Shown piece by piece: positions 10,499-22,010 of a stretch of 64,000 nucleotides of DNA. The position numbers and the translations under genes are program-made. Origin of the DNA: Symsagittifera roscoffensis (lineage: Eukaryota; Xenacoelomorpha; Acoela; Convolutidae); contig NC_087062.1 of the NCBI RefSeq assembly GCF_963678635.1, forward strand, positions 36,670,052 to 36,734,051. The letters are read 5' to 3'. Positions within the stretch are counted from its first letter, which is position 1; every line of letters starts with the position of its first letter. The notes under the pieces were generated by a model, which was not told the origin of the DNA, searched no databases, and saw only the letters and a program-made list of their open reading frames with translations.

Positions 10499-11433
10499 GC
10501 TCATATTTGACTGTTTTAAGCAACTCGATTTTCCAACTATACGAATGAGATGAAAACTGGCAAATTTCGAATTCCGATGAACTCTCCGAATAATTGAAGA
10601 CAAGTTTGTTGTTTCAATTTAATTTGGCTAAATTAATTATAAGACATAAATTCGACCTTCAGCCGAATGATTTTTTTTTCAGTTTAAACAAAATTCCATT
10701 TACTTCAATTTTCACGTTTTGGTCAAATATTGTTTTTAAAGTTTGCCAAACAAATTTTTAAATTTTTTCTGGAGGGCAGCGGTGCGGCTTCTTATATAAA
10801 AAAAAACGTTTTCCAGTATAAACTTGTTAAAATCGTCTCGATGCACTGGCTTTCAAAAAAAAACTTAATGCATTTTAAGAAGATTAGCGTGTCACGCACC
10901 TCCGATGCTTCCAGCCTGTAGATGAGCTTGATAATTGTTTATATGTACAACTTAAGTTAAAAAAACAGCAAAACTAATGCAACCGCAAAAGTAGACAGGG
11001 GCATCCGACAACACTTCATAAATGAAACGCAGCTCAAGTTCAAGGTTGTATTTCACCTAAAATGGTCAAATATCCTAAGCCCTTGAGTTTCAGATTTTCA
11101 TATTGTTAATTCAGACACCAACCTTTAAAATAGCAGACAGCATTTAAAGGCACTTTTCATATTTAAAATTTTCTGGAACATTTTCAATTGCGAACTTGAT
11201 TTCATAATTGAGAACTGAATCATTTATTTCCTTTAGCTCGTACGTATATCATTTGCTTCCACCAGTCGTTTAATTTACCGTAATCTGTTCAAATACATCG
11301 CACTCTTTTTTCTTTGTTTAATTTGTAAGTTTATGTTTTTTGAAAATTAAGTTTTTGAAATCATCATTAACATCTTCATCTCGAAAACTGAAAATTTTTG
11401 GTCGGTCGTAATTAGGGGCCAGATACGCAGCGC
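10499..11433. other. AT-rich non-coding DNA
   Basis: No supported gene. The ORF at 10730-10921 is short and low-complexity. Confidence 0.4.
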
Positions 11434-11670
11434 ATGAGAATACCCTGAGAGCACCCAAATCTAGATTGGGGTTTTCAAAGAAGTGTTCTTTGCCTGGGAG
11501 TACCCCTCTCAAGGATTTTCGCCTGAGAGTACCCTGACAGCACCCATATCTAGATTGGGATTTTCAAATAACTCGAAAAATATAAGAATTTGAGCAGTCA
11601 TTTTTGGAGGTAAGACTTACAAACCATTCGAGTACCAACCCTGACCTTGACAGCACCCAACAAAAAAATG
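11434..11670. repeat. Imperfect direct repeats containing TCTAGATTGG
   Basis: Two copies of a block that starts TACCCTGA(G/C)AGCACCCA and continues ATCTAGATTGGGRTTTTCAAA occur at about 11447 and 11530, with a partial third (CTTGACAGCACCCAA) near 11647. They are separated by about 85-115 bp and appear to be a degenerate tandem array. No coding role is seen. Confidence 0.5.
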
Positions 11671-12053
11671 AAGTTTTTGAAATCACATGAATTTTTTTAA
11701 AATTGTAATTGTTGTATCTTGTAAACTAAAAGGATTTGGGTATTCATACTCGGGGGCCAAATTCGCAGCCTCTAGGTTAACTCTGACATCATCCCACTAT
11801 TGGTTTACTAATTTCAAAATACTTGAAATAAACACCGAACTCAAATTAGAAAACTTAAACATTCATAAAAATTCTTAAACACGCAAAATTTATGTACAGC
11901 CAAAATTATTCAATGAAAAAGCTTGAACATGGTGGGATAACGAAGCCCGAATTTAAGTATAGAAAGAATTTGGGAGCAAAACAATAAAGCATACGTTTGA
12001 AATCCTACCATTGTTGAAATGGCTTTTGGCAACTCATCTCAGAAGTTTGTAAG

Positions 12054-12313
12054 CCCGGGTTGACCTCCATAAACCGAAAATGCTTATCTTACATTTCCCC
12101 ACACGGAAAATGCTTATCTTACAATTTCCTACATCAAATGTATGGAAAATTGTTTATCCTACATTTTCCATATTTGAAAAAATGCTTATCCTAGAGTTTT
12201 TTTTAAACAATTTTTTGAGTCTATGAAACTGTAGAAAATTGTAGGATAAGCATTTTTTCATATATGGAAAATGTAGGATAAACATTTTTCCATACATTTG
12301 ATCTTCAACCCGG
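12054..12313. mobile_element. Inverted-repeat element with CCCGGGTTGACC ends (MITE-like), copy A
   Basis: Starts CCCGGGTTGACCTCCATAAA and ends TTCAACCCGG, an imperfect terminal inverted repeat. The interior consists of repeated and inverted forms of ATGCTTATCCTACATTTTCC, so the whole element could fold back on itself. Copy B at 49246-49582 has the same ends and the same interior words (CTATGAAACTGTAGAAAATT). Non-coding. The transposase family is not evident. Confidence 0.7.
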
Positions 12314-12344
12314 CAGTGGAATGACAGGCAATAACTGATAATTC

Positions 12345-12511
12345 GACGCGCAATCTCTTACACTAAAAAGGTTCTTAGCGATGTAGTTTTTGGACATTCG
12401 CTTTTTTGCCATCATTGCTGTTGGGTGTCTCACAAAAACTGTTATGGCAAAAAAGCTACAGTCGAAAAATTACTTCGACAGTAGTTTTTTTAGTGTAAAA
12501 GATTGCGCGTC
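12345..12511. mobile_element. MITE with 25-bp terminal inverted repeats, GACGCGCAATCT ends
   Basis: The left end GACGCGCAATCTCTTACACT and the right end, whose reverse complement is GACGCGCAATCTTTTACACT, both continue into AAAAA, giving about 25 nearly perfect paired bases in a 167-bp element. Flanks AATTC and AATTT could be a decayed short target duplication. No coding capacity. Only one copy is seen in this window. Confidence 0.7.
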
Positions 12512-12834
12512 AATTTTCATCAAATTTGCTTTCTTTTTCTTAAATTTTTGTTATCGAGAATAATTTTAGATGACTGATTCTGCTTTAAACTGAGTTCAGT
12601 TTAGCATTGTCTTCATCAATTTCAATATTTTTATATGCGGTTAAAAAGAGCGTTAAGATAGCGGTAATCGAAAATCAATTGATTAAGCGGCTGTAGTTAA
12701 GTAAGAATTTCTTTTAGATCTTTTTTTTTCTAATTTTTTCTCCCGTGCTGCTGAGTTTTCTCTTCCGAACTTTTGTTTGTTTGACTGTCTGTACCAAAAT
12801 TGTTCGATTTTATGCATTAAAAAACTACACTCCA

Positions 12835-13390
12835 AAAATGTATCGTGTAACTTTACCTTAGAAGTTATCGTGTGATGCAAATAATTGTGGGCTCTTTTTT
12901 AGCTTTGCGTGTTCGATGAGTAGCGAGTTCGACGATTTATCGGTGCAAAAGGAAAACACGCGATTTTATAGCCTTTTATATGATTTAACGTGTGTACTTG
13001 CAGGATTTGCGTCGCATGTTTTACACGACAAATACTATAGTTTGTACATAAAAAATTGAAATTTATTGTGTAAGAAATACATGAGTAATCGTAACAATGG
13101 TGCAAAAAAGGTTTAATTTACACGACAAATCGCGTAATTTTTATACGAAAATTATCAGTTTTTCGTGTAAGAATTACATGATTTATCATGTAAATAGATC
13201 TTTTTTTTTCGTATGCTTAACACGATTACTCGCTTCTTTTTTACGCGACAAATTTACGTTTTTTTGTGTAAAAAGTACTCGAATTGTTGTGTAAAACATA
13301 CAACACAAATCGTGCAAATTTACTCGAAAATTCATATAAATAGTTACAAAATGTCCCTTTGATACCGATAAATTGTGTACGCCAGATTTA
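12835..13390. repeat. Degenerate repeat field of ACACGACAAAT / GTGTAA words
   Basis: TTTACACGACAAAT occurs at about 13020 and 13117, with TTTACGCGACAAAT near 13242 and many CGTGTAA, TGTGTAA and TACACAA variants between. The words alternate in direct and inverted form at spacings near 100 bp, so the stretch is rich in potential hairpins. The small ORFs reported here are by-products. I cannot assign it to a known satellite. Confidence 0.5.
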
Positions 13391-13486
13391 TAGAGTAGGG
13401 CCAATTGTTGTCACATGTCTCAGTTTTCTAGACTATATTGTTGATCCGGCCGTAAAAAGGGTAACAACTCTGCTGAGTTTTTTTTT

Positions 13487-14022
13487 GTTCCGACTTTCGA
13501 TACGAAAGTAACGGAATATTTGTGCTCGGGGTGGGTTTTTTTTCTTCAGACAAATTTCGACTTTTTAACTAGCCATTTTTGACGGAATTTTTAAATATCA
13601 TTCGAAAGGTATTGTTGCCTTGAGCTCAAATTTGAAACGATATTTCACCTGTGTTCATTTTTTGTAAAGTTATGGGGGTTTAAAAATTGCCATTTTGGCC
13701 AATTTGGGACAATTAACGCGCGATATATTTCGCGCTATTAACGCGTAAGCGGAGAGTTAATCCGTCTTAGAAATCGTTCCAAATTGGTTAATAGAAACTT
13801 ATTTGCCTGCCATAATTGGTTTGTTACAAGGAGCGAAATCTATCCTTTTGTACTTTATATGGCGTGTGGGGGGATGATTTTCATTTTAAAAAATTCACAT
13901 TTTAGAAAAAAAAATGTTCTTTTGTTTTATTTCATTGAATTTTTTAATGTTATTACTGCTCCATAAACCTTAAAAGGCAGTCGGAACATTCAGGGCTTCG
14001 CCCTGATACGAGCAGTCTTGTT
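13487..14022 (+). mobile_element. Helentron-like non-autonomous element (HINE type), copy 2
   Basis: Near full-length sister of the copy at 7474-8018: identical left end GTTCCGACTTTCGATACGAA, the same interior blocks (for example TTAACTAGCCATTTTTGACG, AATTAACGCGCGATAT), the same internal inverted repeat AGTCGGAAC, a perfect terminal hairpin AGGGC-TTC-GCCCT and the same end GAGCAGTCTTGTT. Small indels distinguish the two. Non-coding. Confidence 0.75.
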
Positions 14023-14748
14023 TGGTTTTACCTTCTTTTTTCATGCAAAATCATTTATGAACTTCAGATGAGATCGAATGATTCATCATGCTAAAATAAT
14101 TTCAACTGTGCTAAAATAACAGAGTTTTAGTTTCACTTTCGGTCGTTCTGTAACTTAAAGCGTAGGAGTACTGTTCATCTCTATGCAAATCACCCCATAT
14201 CAGAAACCATGCTGGGGTCTTTTTTTTTTCCGCCCAAAAATGATGTTTCATATTCTTGAAACGAAACTATGTTCTCCGAATTTGATGATGATCGGAAATA
14301 GCCAATCATATAAAAAAAATATCAGTTCGAAAAGTTTTTTAAAATTTTTTAGTATGCCCATAAATCAGGCCAAATATATTTTCAGCCCGAAAATATAGCT
14401 TGTTTTTGTCAAATAATTGAATTAAACTTGTCTCGAAGTACCTGTTGAGCAGGGTCCGGGCTAGAAAAACAGGAAATAATTTCAAGAAAAAAAAAGATTG
14501 ACCACCCTCAAATTTACTCAAATAGGCACGCCATTTCGGCCTTGTTGGCAATTGTCCGAACAAAAAATTATTACGACTAATGTTTTGTTCGTCGCTTCAA
14601 TAATTTGGCTCCACAAATTACAAAATATTAACGGAATAAGTAAAAAAGTCCCCATTATGAAATAAGACAGCCATAATTTATCTTCTAGAACGAATATTAA
14701 ACTTTCAGATTTTACAGTGGCTTCCTATTTTTGCTTGATTAAGATACG
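14023..14748. other. Non-coding DNA upstream of a lipocalin-like exon
   Basis: No upstream lipocalin exon with a WYEI-type motif could be found here. Short ORFs are featureless. Confidence 0.4.
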
Positions 14749-14821
14749 ATGGTTCGTTTTTGGCAATTGACTGAACGCAAATTTTTGACTTTTTTTGAGC
14801 CACTTGATGTAATAATTTCAG

Positions 14822-15258
14822 GTGAAACAAATCAATTTTCGCTTTCTGGCTATAACTGGTTTCTCGGAAATAAAGAACACTTCGGAAAATTGATTCCTCT
14901 ACACCCTGGAAACTGGCAACAATTTTATCTCTCGTTCGACAAGCCGTATTCTACCTCATCGAATGCTCCGCTCTTAGTTCGCGTTGTGGAAGTTAACAAA
15001 GACAGCCATTTGGTTCTGTATTCTTGCACTGAAAAACAGGGCATGCTTTTCAAATACGTTGAGGAATATGCTTGGCTGCTATCTCGAAGACCATTGATAG
15101 ATCCCTGGACTTTGAGCCACTTAGAGAGGCGATTATCAGGCTTAACTAATTTGGAACCGTGGCAGTTTTGGCGATCGTGGAAAAAGACGTGCAGACAAAG
15201 TCAGGACTTCGAAAAAGAATTTGGCTCAATTTTGAGGAAACAAGATAAACTTGAGTAA
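14822..15258 (+). CDS. Lipocalin-like 3' terminal exon
   Basis: The frame open from 14749 to 15258 encodes the C-terminal part of what looks like a lipocalin: strand-like segments, then VRVVEVNKDSHLVLYSC, then YVEEYAWLLSRRPLID, which matches the late beta-strands and the Y-x-W-x-x-S-R signature of ApoD-type lipocalins, followed by a charged helix and a second Cys (about 15189). A 3' splice site (TAATAATTTCAG) at 14810-14821 precedes the conserved part, so I place the exon start at 14822; the ORF's own ATG at 14749 would then be intronic. Lipocalins carry small hydrophobic ligands and are usually secreted. No matching 5' exon lies nearby. The other lipocalin-like exon (50.9 kb) is downstream in the same orientation, so it belongs to a different gene. 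Confidence 0.55.
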
Positions 15259-16600
15259 CATCAGAAGCTTTCAGAGTTTATCGGCAACAAAAATCAGAGA
15301 ACAGTTATTGAATGTACAGTTTTTATTGTGTAAATGCCACAAGCGAGATGAAATATTTCAAATAATTTTCATTTCTAAAAAATTGAAACAAACTGACTGA
15401 AAGAAATATAGAAGAAAGATTTTTCGGTCTACTTGATGAGAAATAAGGCCCAAATGTTAGCTCCGGACGGTTCATATCGTTCGGCATTCAAGTTAACTGT
15501 TTGGTACCTACAATTTTCGACATCCATAATTACGCTTCCGAGTAGCAAGCGTTATCAAATCGGAATACAGACTTATTTCGTGTTTGAACAAATTGTTTAA
15601 CAGAATTACTTAAAGCACTTTTATCCTGGCTCATAATGAATTCAAACTTCTAAGCCTAAATTCGAAGCCTAAAATTTTCCGGCCTAAATGATTTTGGCTG
15701 ATATGTTATCTGTTGACTAACATAATTGGGTCATTCGAGGGAAACAAAATTTGTTTGCTTTCCTCCGGATCGCACAAGACGTTAAAAAATCTCAGAATAG
15801 AATTAATAGTTCAATTTTTTAAGACAACAATTTTATTTTTGCTCGATAATTGTTTTTGAATTTTCATTAAAAGCCAATTAATTGTTTCCGGACGGATTTT
15901 CCGCAAATGAAACATCATTCCAGAGAAAATCTGAATTAATTTTTAGTTGTGGTTTCCTCGAAAGGTTTTCTGTTTCTCTGGAATTAGTGGCTCTCCTTTC
16001 CTTTCCTGTCTGCTAGTTTGTAATCCTATTTGTGTGATATCGACAGTGATGCTAAGCAGAGCTTCGCCTCTGTGTGGAAAAGTCCATTTCAATAATGATA
16101 AAATAACTTTACTGTTAGATATTTTTGCAAGCTTGATTAAATTGGAATCTTAGCATCCCTGAAAAAAATGGCGCAAAAATGGCTCATACAATCGAGAACA
16201 ACCATCTGATATTAAACGAAAAAGTTGTTTATGGGGAAAGAGGAGGGATGCTATTTTCGCAAAAAAATACCGTTGTTTTATGTCGACCAAATTGATTTTA
16301 TAAGTTTTTCTAAAACATAATAAAACTGCTCTGTAGGCCGCAGGCACAATTTTGAGAAAACGGCTGGATTTTAGATTGGATTATAAATATCAAAATTACA
16401 AGCCCAAACAAGAGCAAAAAAGCAACCCACTTGAAAGATACCGACCAAATTTGTGGGTTTTTAGCTACAAATCAAATAATTAGCCTTTGAAAACTAACTC
16501 AGTGAAGGTTCCGAAATCGAACACCATCGAAAATCAATCACCAGCTTCCAGCTCCATTCAAGCTTTTGTGTATCGACGAGTCAAGATGGGCCGAATATTG
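15259..16600. other. Non-coding DNA
   Basis: No gene recognised. The ORFs at 15947-16153 (plus) and 16150-16347 (minus) carry no motif and are probably chance. Confidence 0.4.
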
Positions 16601-16603
16601 AAC

Positions 16604-18560
16604 TGCCCCAGATGAAGTTAGCAGTACTCAGTGGGGACCCTCTTGAATGGCAATAATGTTCGACTCTTTTCCTAGCAACTGTAGACATCGCCTCAGCAGA
16701 CGACAGTACCAAGCTGAAACAATTGAAGATGCTAGTTATCGGAAAAGTTATAGCAACCATTAAAAAGATTTAAGCTGTTTGACAAAAATGTATTCAGTAG
16801 CTTGGTAAACTGTTCTTAGAAACATTTGCAGACCTTATAATATACTTACAGCGCAACTTCAAAAAATTCACAATGAAAATTTCATGTGAAGGCATGACTG
16901 TTGGTAAATAAGTTAGCTTGAGAAAATAATTTCGTTATGTGTTATAATTTTTCTACACAGTACCAAAAGTTTGGAAATCTCAGCTCCGAAACTGTCTGAG
17001 ATATGTCAGAAAGCATCTAATTGAGCTGAGGAAAATTTGTGGTTTCTCTTAACTAACAGCAAATTAAGACCGCCAGGCTTAATGCTTTCAGCTAATAGCT
17101 GAATAACAAAGCTATTGGTGGCTGAATCAAATGGCAATGAAGTTTCGCGACATTGAAAAACTGAACGTCAAGCGTTGCGAAGCAAACGACAAGCAAAAAA
17201 CAGCACAATTGACCTAAATGGCACATCCTAGAGCACCTGAGAAAAAAAGGAGCAATTGGCGTCTCTTAAAATAGGGAGTTTTTAAATTTTAAAACTGTCA
17301 TGAGCCGAAAGGCAGGATTAAATCAAGCAAATGAAACAATGCTGCTGATGCAAAGAAGAAAAAAAATTGATTATCAACTGCAGCAAAAAAGGCGACATCA
17401 ATTGCTGTTCATAAAAAATTATTTGGCTGAACCAACCATAATTTTTGAGAAGACAATTTTCACATAAGGTTCAGTAGTGACGAGGTCCAGATTCCCATTA
17501 AGTACCCCAATGGTATTAACCTCATCATCCAATTTTAACCCCCAAAAAACTGAGAAAACTACGACGGGTTTGCATTGCAGCAGTTAAACCTTACGGCCTG
17601 TACTCAGGGAAACTTCGATCCCAGGACCGTTTTGCTACAAAAACTAAAAAAAGGTTACAAAAGAGTTACAAAAGACGTGTTTTTTCTCAGACAAAATGTT
17701 CAACGTGTGTTGATTAAGTATTGTTAAGAACAAGAAAATAATCAGATCAATAATAAGAACATGAAAAAACTATAAATTGTTCCAGAAAACAGGAAAAGTA
17801 ATCGAAACGTAAATTTTAATAAGTATTTTAATAAACGCAATAGGAGCGACGAAGCAAAGTAAAACAATGTGAAAGAAACACGCAAGTCTGAGAACAATTT
17901 TTTGGTGATATTTGAAGTTTTACTAGAAAACTGTCTGTGAAATTGAGCAATACTCGAAATGCAGTGGAATGTAGAAGGTTTCTAGAAATTTCTCGTTAGT
18001 TTCAGGCAAAACTTTTTTTAAAGATTACCGAGGGAGCAGTTCTAACTCCTAACAACTGAGCTGCTAATAAATGGACAAGGGACAAAAAGTTGAACGAGAT
18101 GAAGACATTGGGCTGAAGAACTACACGAAAAAACTCATAAAACCTTGGCAATTCTTTAAAACAACACAACCAGCTACCAGCTGCACATATTTGAAAAATT
18201 TGAATAGCTGTCTCAGCCGGGATGGACAGCCGATGCCTCAGCTATCCATGCTTCGTATAGAACTGCAAGCCGCACTAAGCTCATCTCATCTTTGTTCACC
18301 ACCTTTCTCCGAGCACGATGAACATTTAAAACACACATTGGACGGACGACTCAATGACGACGGTTCATTGCCTTTGTTTAGCCCAATAAGTCAACAGTAT
18401 TTCTGGCAAACAGTGTAGCGGAGATTATTTAAAGTTCTACAGTTGATGGGTGACATAACGCTCCTGATTGAAAATCCAGCCAGCAAAATGAATCGAGCAA
18501 GTTCAATCGGACCTAAATGGAAACTATTGGATAACTTGCCTGCCAAAATCATGTGTCTAT
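16604..18560 (+). pseudogene. Decayed BEL/Pao retrotransposon remnant
   Basis: Three separated pieces on the plus strand fit BEL/Pao. At 16604-16770 a DUF1759-type Gag block reads LPQMKLAVLSGDPLEWQ, a stop, then STLFLATVDIASADD and LKQLKMLVIGK. At about 18230-18292 MPQLSMLRIELQAALSSSHL resembles the RT/RNase H junction. At about 18460-18545 IENPASKMNRASS is followed by KWKLLDNLP, like the RNase H end. Between them all frames are broken. The pieces are in the right order for one element, but the total span is far too short for a full copy, so large deletions must have occurred. Orientation is opposite to the intact element at the left edge. Confidence 0.55.
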
Positions 18561-19370
18561 GCCTATAGCTTGTCTTTGCCGGCCAAAGTCAGCCGAGTTT
18601 CTCTAACCGAGCGTTTTCCAACTACCAGAAACCCAAGATACGGTTGAACTGGTCTCACTGCTTACTGCCAAACAACCAGCTTAGGCTAAAAAACAATTTA
18701 TTGGGAACATATTATCGTCTTTTCAAGAAAAGTGAAAACTGTTGCCTTTTGTCTTTGGTTTGGAAGTAAACAACTTAGTACGCTTGAAAAAGTAGAATAA
18801 AAAGCAAAAGAGGCTATAAATTGATTGGCTCAGGAAAAAAGCTATCCGAAAAAATTCAAATTTCTCAAAACGAATCAGTTGATGGATGCATCAAAACTCC
18901 AGCCTAATAAAAGTCACTCCCTTTGTGAGTTTTGCTCCAAAACTGAATTCGATAAATTTTAGTTAAGCCTAGGGTGAGTTTTTGTATTGTGCTAGAACAT
19001 CGCAATATTCATTATAAGGCAATGACATCATTACTTTTTACCTCTGGGTCCATTTTTGTGATTCATTTGTTACCAGGTCCCAAATGTAACGTGACTCCAA
19101 TAAAGCCATATTTGTCATTGTTTTTCTCTCTTTTGCTTATACAAATTTTGCTCATACTACTCTGGTAGCGACTTGGACTGTGAAATGAGAAACCGAATGA
19201 GGTGTTCAGCAATCGGCTGCTTCTATTCTTCAGCTTAAATCAAGGTTTTGGTCATTATGTAGATACAGTCTTTTAACGCAAACATGGGGGCACTTTTTCA
19301 CCATTTGGAAAAATTATGCTATGATTTTTAAACCATATTGTTACACCGGCCGACTAAAAACGGGCGAAAA
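18561..19370. other. Non-coding DNA
   Basis: No supported gene or repeat. Confidence 0.4.
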
Positions 19371-19406
19371 CATTCAGAGCTCTGAGCTGATGCGAGCAGT
19401 CTTGTT
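19371..19406 (+). mobile_element. Helentron-like 3' terminus, isolated
   Basis: CATTCAGAGCTCTGAGCTGA followed by TGCGAGCAGTCTTGTT is the hairpin-plus-tail terminus shared with the other Helentron-like copies. The upstream body is too diverged to give a 5' end. Confidence 0.5.
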
Positions 19407-20696
19407 ATTTTACCAGCACACGTTACGAGCTAATAACTTTGGCGTACCAACTTCTAACGTATCGGCACTGTTTGAATGTATCAAAAGAACCTTTTCTTGA
19501 AAAAATTTTTGCAATCGCGTCTTTGTGAAATTATGGTAGCATTCAAAAGGTTTTATTTTCTCAGCGATTAGAAGTTTGCTTAATTTCATGTTAACAGTTT
19601 TCAGCCTATAGGTTCCAGGCTTCAAAGGCCCCAAAGAGCAGCATACAGAGCAGAATTTCAATCATACGGCAGAACTTATCCATTTTATACGAACAATTTT
19701 TTTCAAAATTGTAAAATTTGTGCTGCAACTCTATTTCTCAGGCCAAGTACCAAACACGCTTTTATGTTCTAATTGACTAAACTTTCAACAAAAACTGCTC
19801 TATCTCTCAGAGACGCAAAAAATGCATCTAAACATATATCTCCCACTCTACTGTGTTGCTCCTTGAAAGTTCTCTTTTCATTTTCCAATTTGACTTTTTT
19901 TCTAAAAGGTGTTTAAAACGGCATTTTGTTGTAATAAAAGTATGAATAATGAAAGTTTTCATAGAGCAAGAAAAAAGCAGTATTTTTTTTGTAAACCAGC
20001 GGAATGTGCTCGATACAACAGCAGAACTTTTTGGGGCCTACCTAGCTTCCATATGGTGTTTTTTTTGGTTCTGGGAGTCTTTAATAGTCTTAAGTTTGTA
20101 TCAAATTGTATCTCCACTAAAATTGTTTTGATGATTAATGTTTTTGTTGCAATTAGCACGAATAAAATAATAGGACACTTGGTGTTCTCATGATGGAGGG
20201 ACCAAATGCTGAAAAAAACTTCCAGCAATCAAAACTGCTTGACGCTGTTATTGGCTAATTGGCTTTGTAACAAAATTTAGGCCTTGATTTATATCAGGGG
20301 TAAAGTTAGCAAAAATGCTAGCAAAAAATTAGCAAAAAATTTTGGGTAACAATCGTAATTTTTTTAAACAAAAAATCTTGTTTTATGTGTTCAATTGAGT
20401 TTCTGAGTTTTCGAATTTTTAAACTGATTTGTTTTAAACTGATGCTACTGAAATTCAAGGGCCGGAAAGTTGTTTGATCTTTTAATCCGGCCAAATAAAA
20501 AACTAAATTTTTTTCATGTATTGTTAGATAATAATTTATTGTCCACAATGACGGTTTGGTTCGGGCTTTTTCTTAATTTCAACTCAAAAACCATCTTTAA
20601 TATATACTAGTTGTTCGTAAAAGGTAGGGTCTTTTATTATTCACATTTCATTTTTAAATTTATTCAAAAATTTTTTAAATGCATCAAAAACCTCTA
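19407..20696. other. AT-rich non-coding DNA
   Basis: Overlapping short ORFs on both strands (19909-20228) contain no recognisable motif and overlap each other antisense, so they are not called. Confidence 0.4.
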
Positions 20697-20906
20697 AAAA
20701 TTGAGAAACAAGTGATTAGTTTGTAGTTTTTGTAATTTTTTTTGAAGATTTGCGTGAATCCCATAGTTTGAAATTATCGATAAATTGCTGCTATTCAATG
20801 AAAGTAGCAACCATAATGAGCAGTTTCAAACAGTACTAACTGCAGTAATAAACGTAATTTTTTGGAGGATATAATTGTATTTCTCCAATCTTGACTTTCA
20901 TCAACC
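20697..20906. repeat. Duplicated block, copy 1
   Basis: About 210 bp shared with 21759-22010, starting AAATTGAGAAACAAGTGATT and including GATAAATTGCTGCTATTCAA and TGGAGGATATAATTGTATTT. It is the shorter version; the second copy has small insertions. Confidence 0.75.
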
Positions 20907-21758
20907 TCTACGAAAAAAAACTAGTCATTAGGCCATGAGGCTATGTTGAGATTTCCATCACAAAATACCTCGTCTGTTTTCAGCAAAAATCCAGAAGTTT
21001 TTCATTCCAAAAAAAACTATCTCCGATCGTCAAAATCGAGCAAAACTTTTTTCAATTTTTCTAAAACTTTTCAAGATTTTCGTTTCGTTTTTTTAACGTT
21101 TCAATATTTTGGGGAATGTCGGTCAAACCTTCATTTTTTTACGCAACAAACTGCTTTTCATTTTTTCTAATTTTCTCTTGCCGAAATTGAAAATTGTTGA
21201 TATTTTCAGTTTTTTTTCTGCTCATTGTTGGACTTAATCGTAGAAATGGAAACTAAACTCCATCAATTAGTTTTCGGCAATAACGTCTAATCTAGATCAA
21301 TGATTTTAACGATTTTACGATTTTTATTGTGGGATATATTAAATTTTGTTTTGTATTATTTGAGAGTTTTGCTGTATATTTCGTGCAGTTATACTAAATT
21401 TTTTTGTGTTTGTTTTTCGATTTTCTTAGTTTGATACACTTGAATCATTAAACTGTATCTAATTAACCTTCGAACCTTTATTATTTGAAAACCTGCTTTT
21501 ATTTTTTTATTAACCAATAAATTTAAAGACCTTTTTGAAATTGCTGAATAAAATTTTGTTGCGATTTTTTTTTTGCGATTTTAGAATATTTAATTATGAT
21601 TGGCAGAAATTAAGTGAAAATAAGTTTCCAGCATTCGGTCCCTCTATCGTGAGAGAAGCCAGCAGATTGTTTGGAGCACCGATTGCTTGAATGATCATGT
21701 CCCAACATGTTCCAATATATGAAACATCATCAGCACTTATGCATCAAAAATTTTGAAA
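20907..21758. other. AT-rich non-coding DNA between the duplicated blocks
   Basis: T-rich sequence without a supported gene. Confidence 0.4.
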
Positions 21759-22010
21759 AATTGGGAAACAAGTGATTAGTTTGTAGTTTTTGTAATTTTT
21801 TTTAGATTTGCGTGGTTTGATATTATAGAATCCCATGGTTTGATATTATCGATAAATTGCTGCTGTTCAATGAAAGCAGCAACCATAATGAGCAGTTTAG
21901 CTTCAAACAGTAGTGCTAAATGCATCAATAAACAAATAGTACTAACTGCAGCAATAAACATAATTATTTGGAGGATATAATTGTATTTCTCCAATCTTGA
22001 TCTTTCTCCA
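21759..22010. repeat. Duplicated block, copy 2
   Basis: Same order of words as 20697-20906, with internal insertions that look like short local duplications (TGGTTTGATATTAT occurs twice here). The two copies are about 1.06 kb apart in direct orientation. Confidence 0.75.

Noticed and set aside
13097-13404. Opposing short ORFs in the ACACGACAAAT field
   Set aside because: They overlap on both strands, are short and consist of the repeat words.
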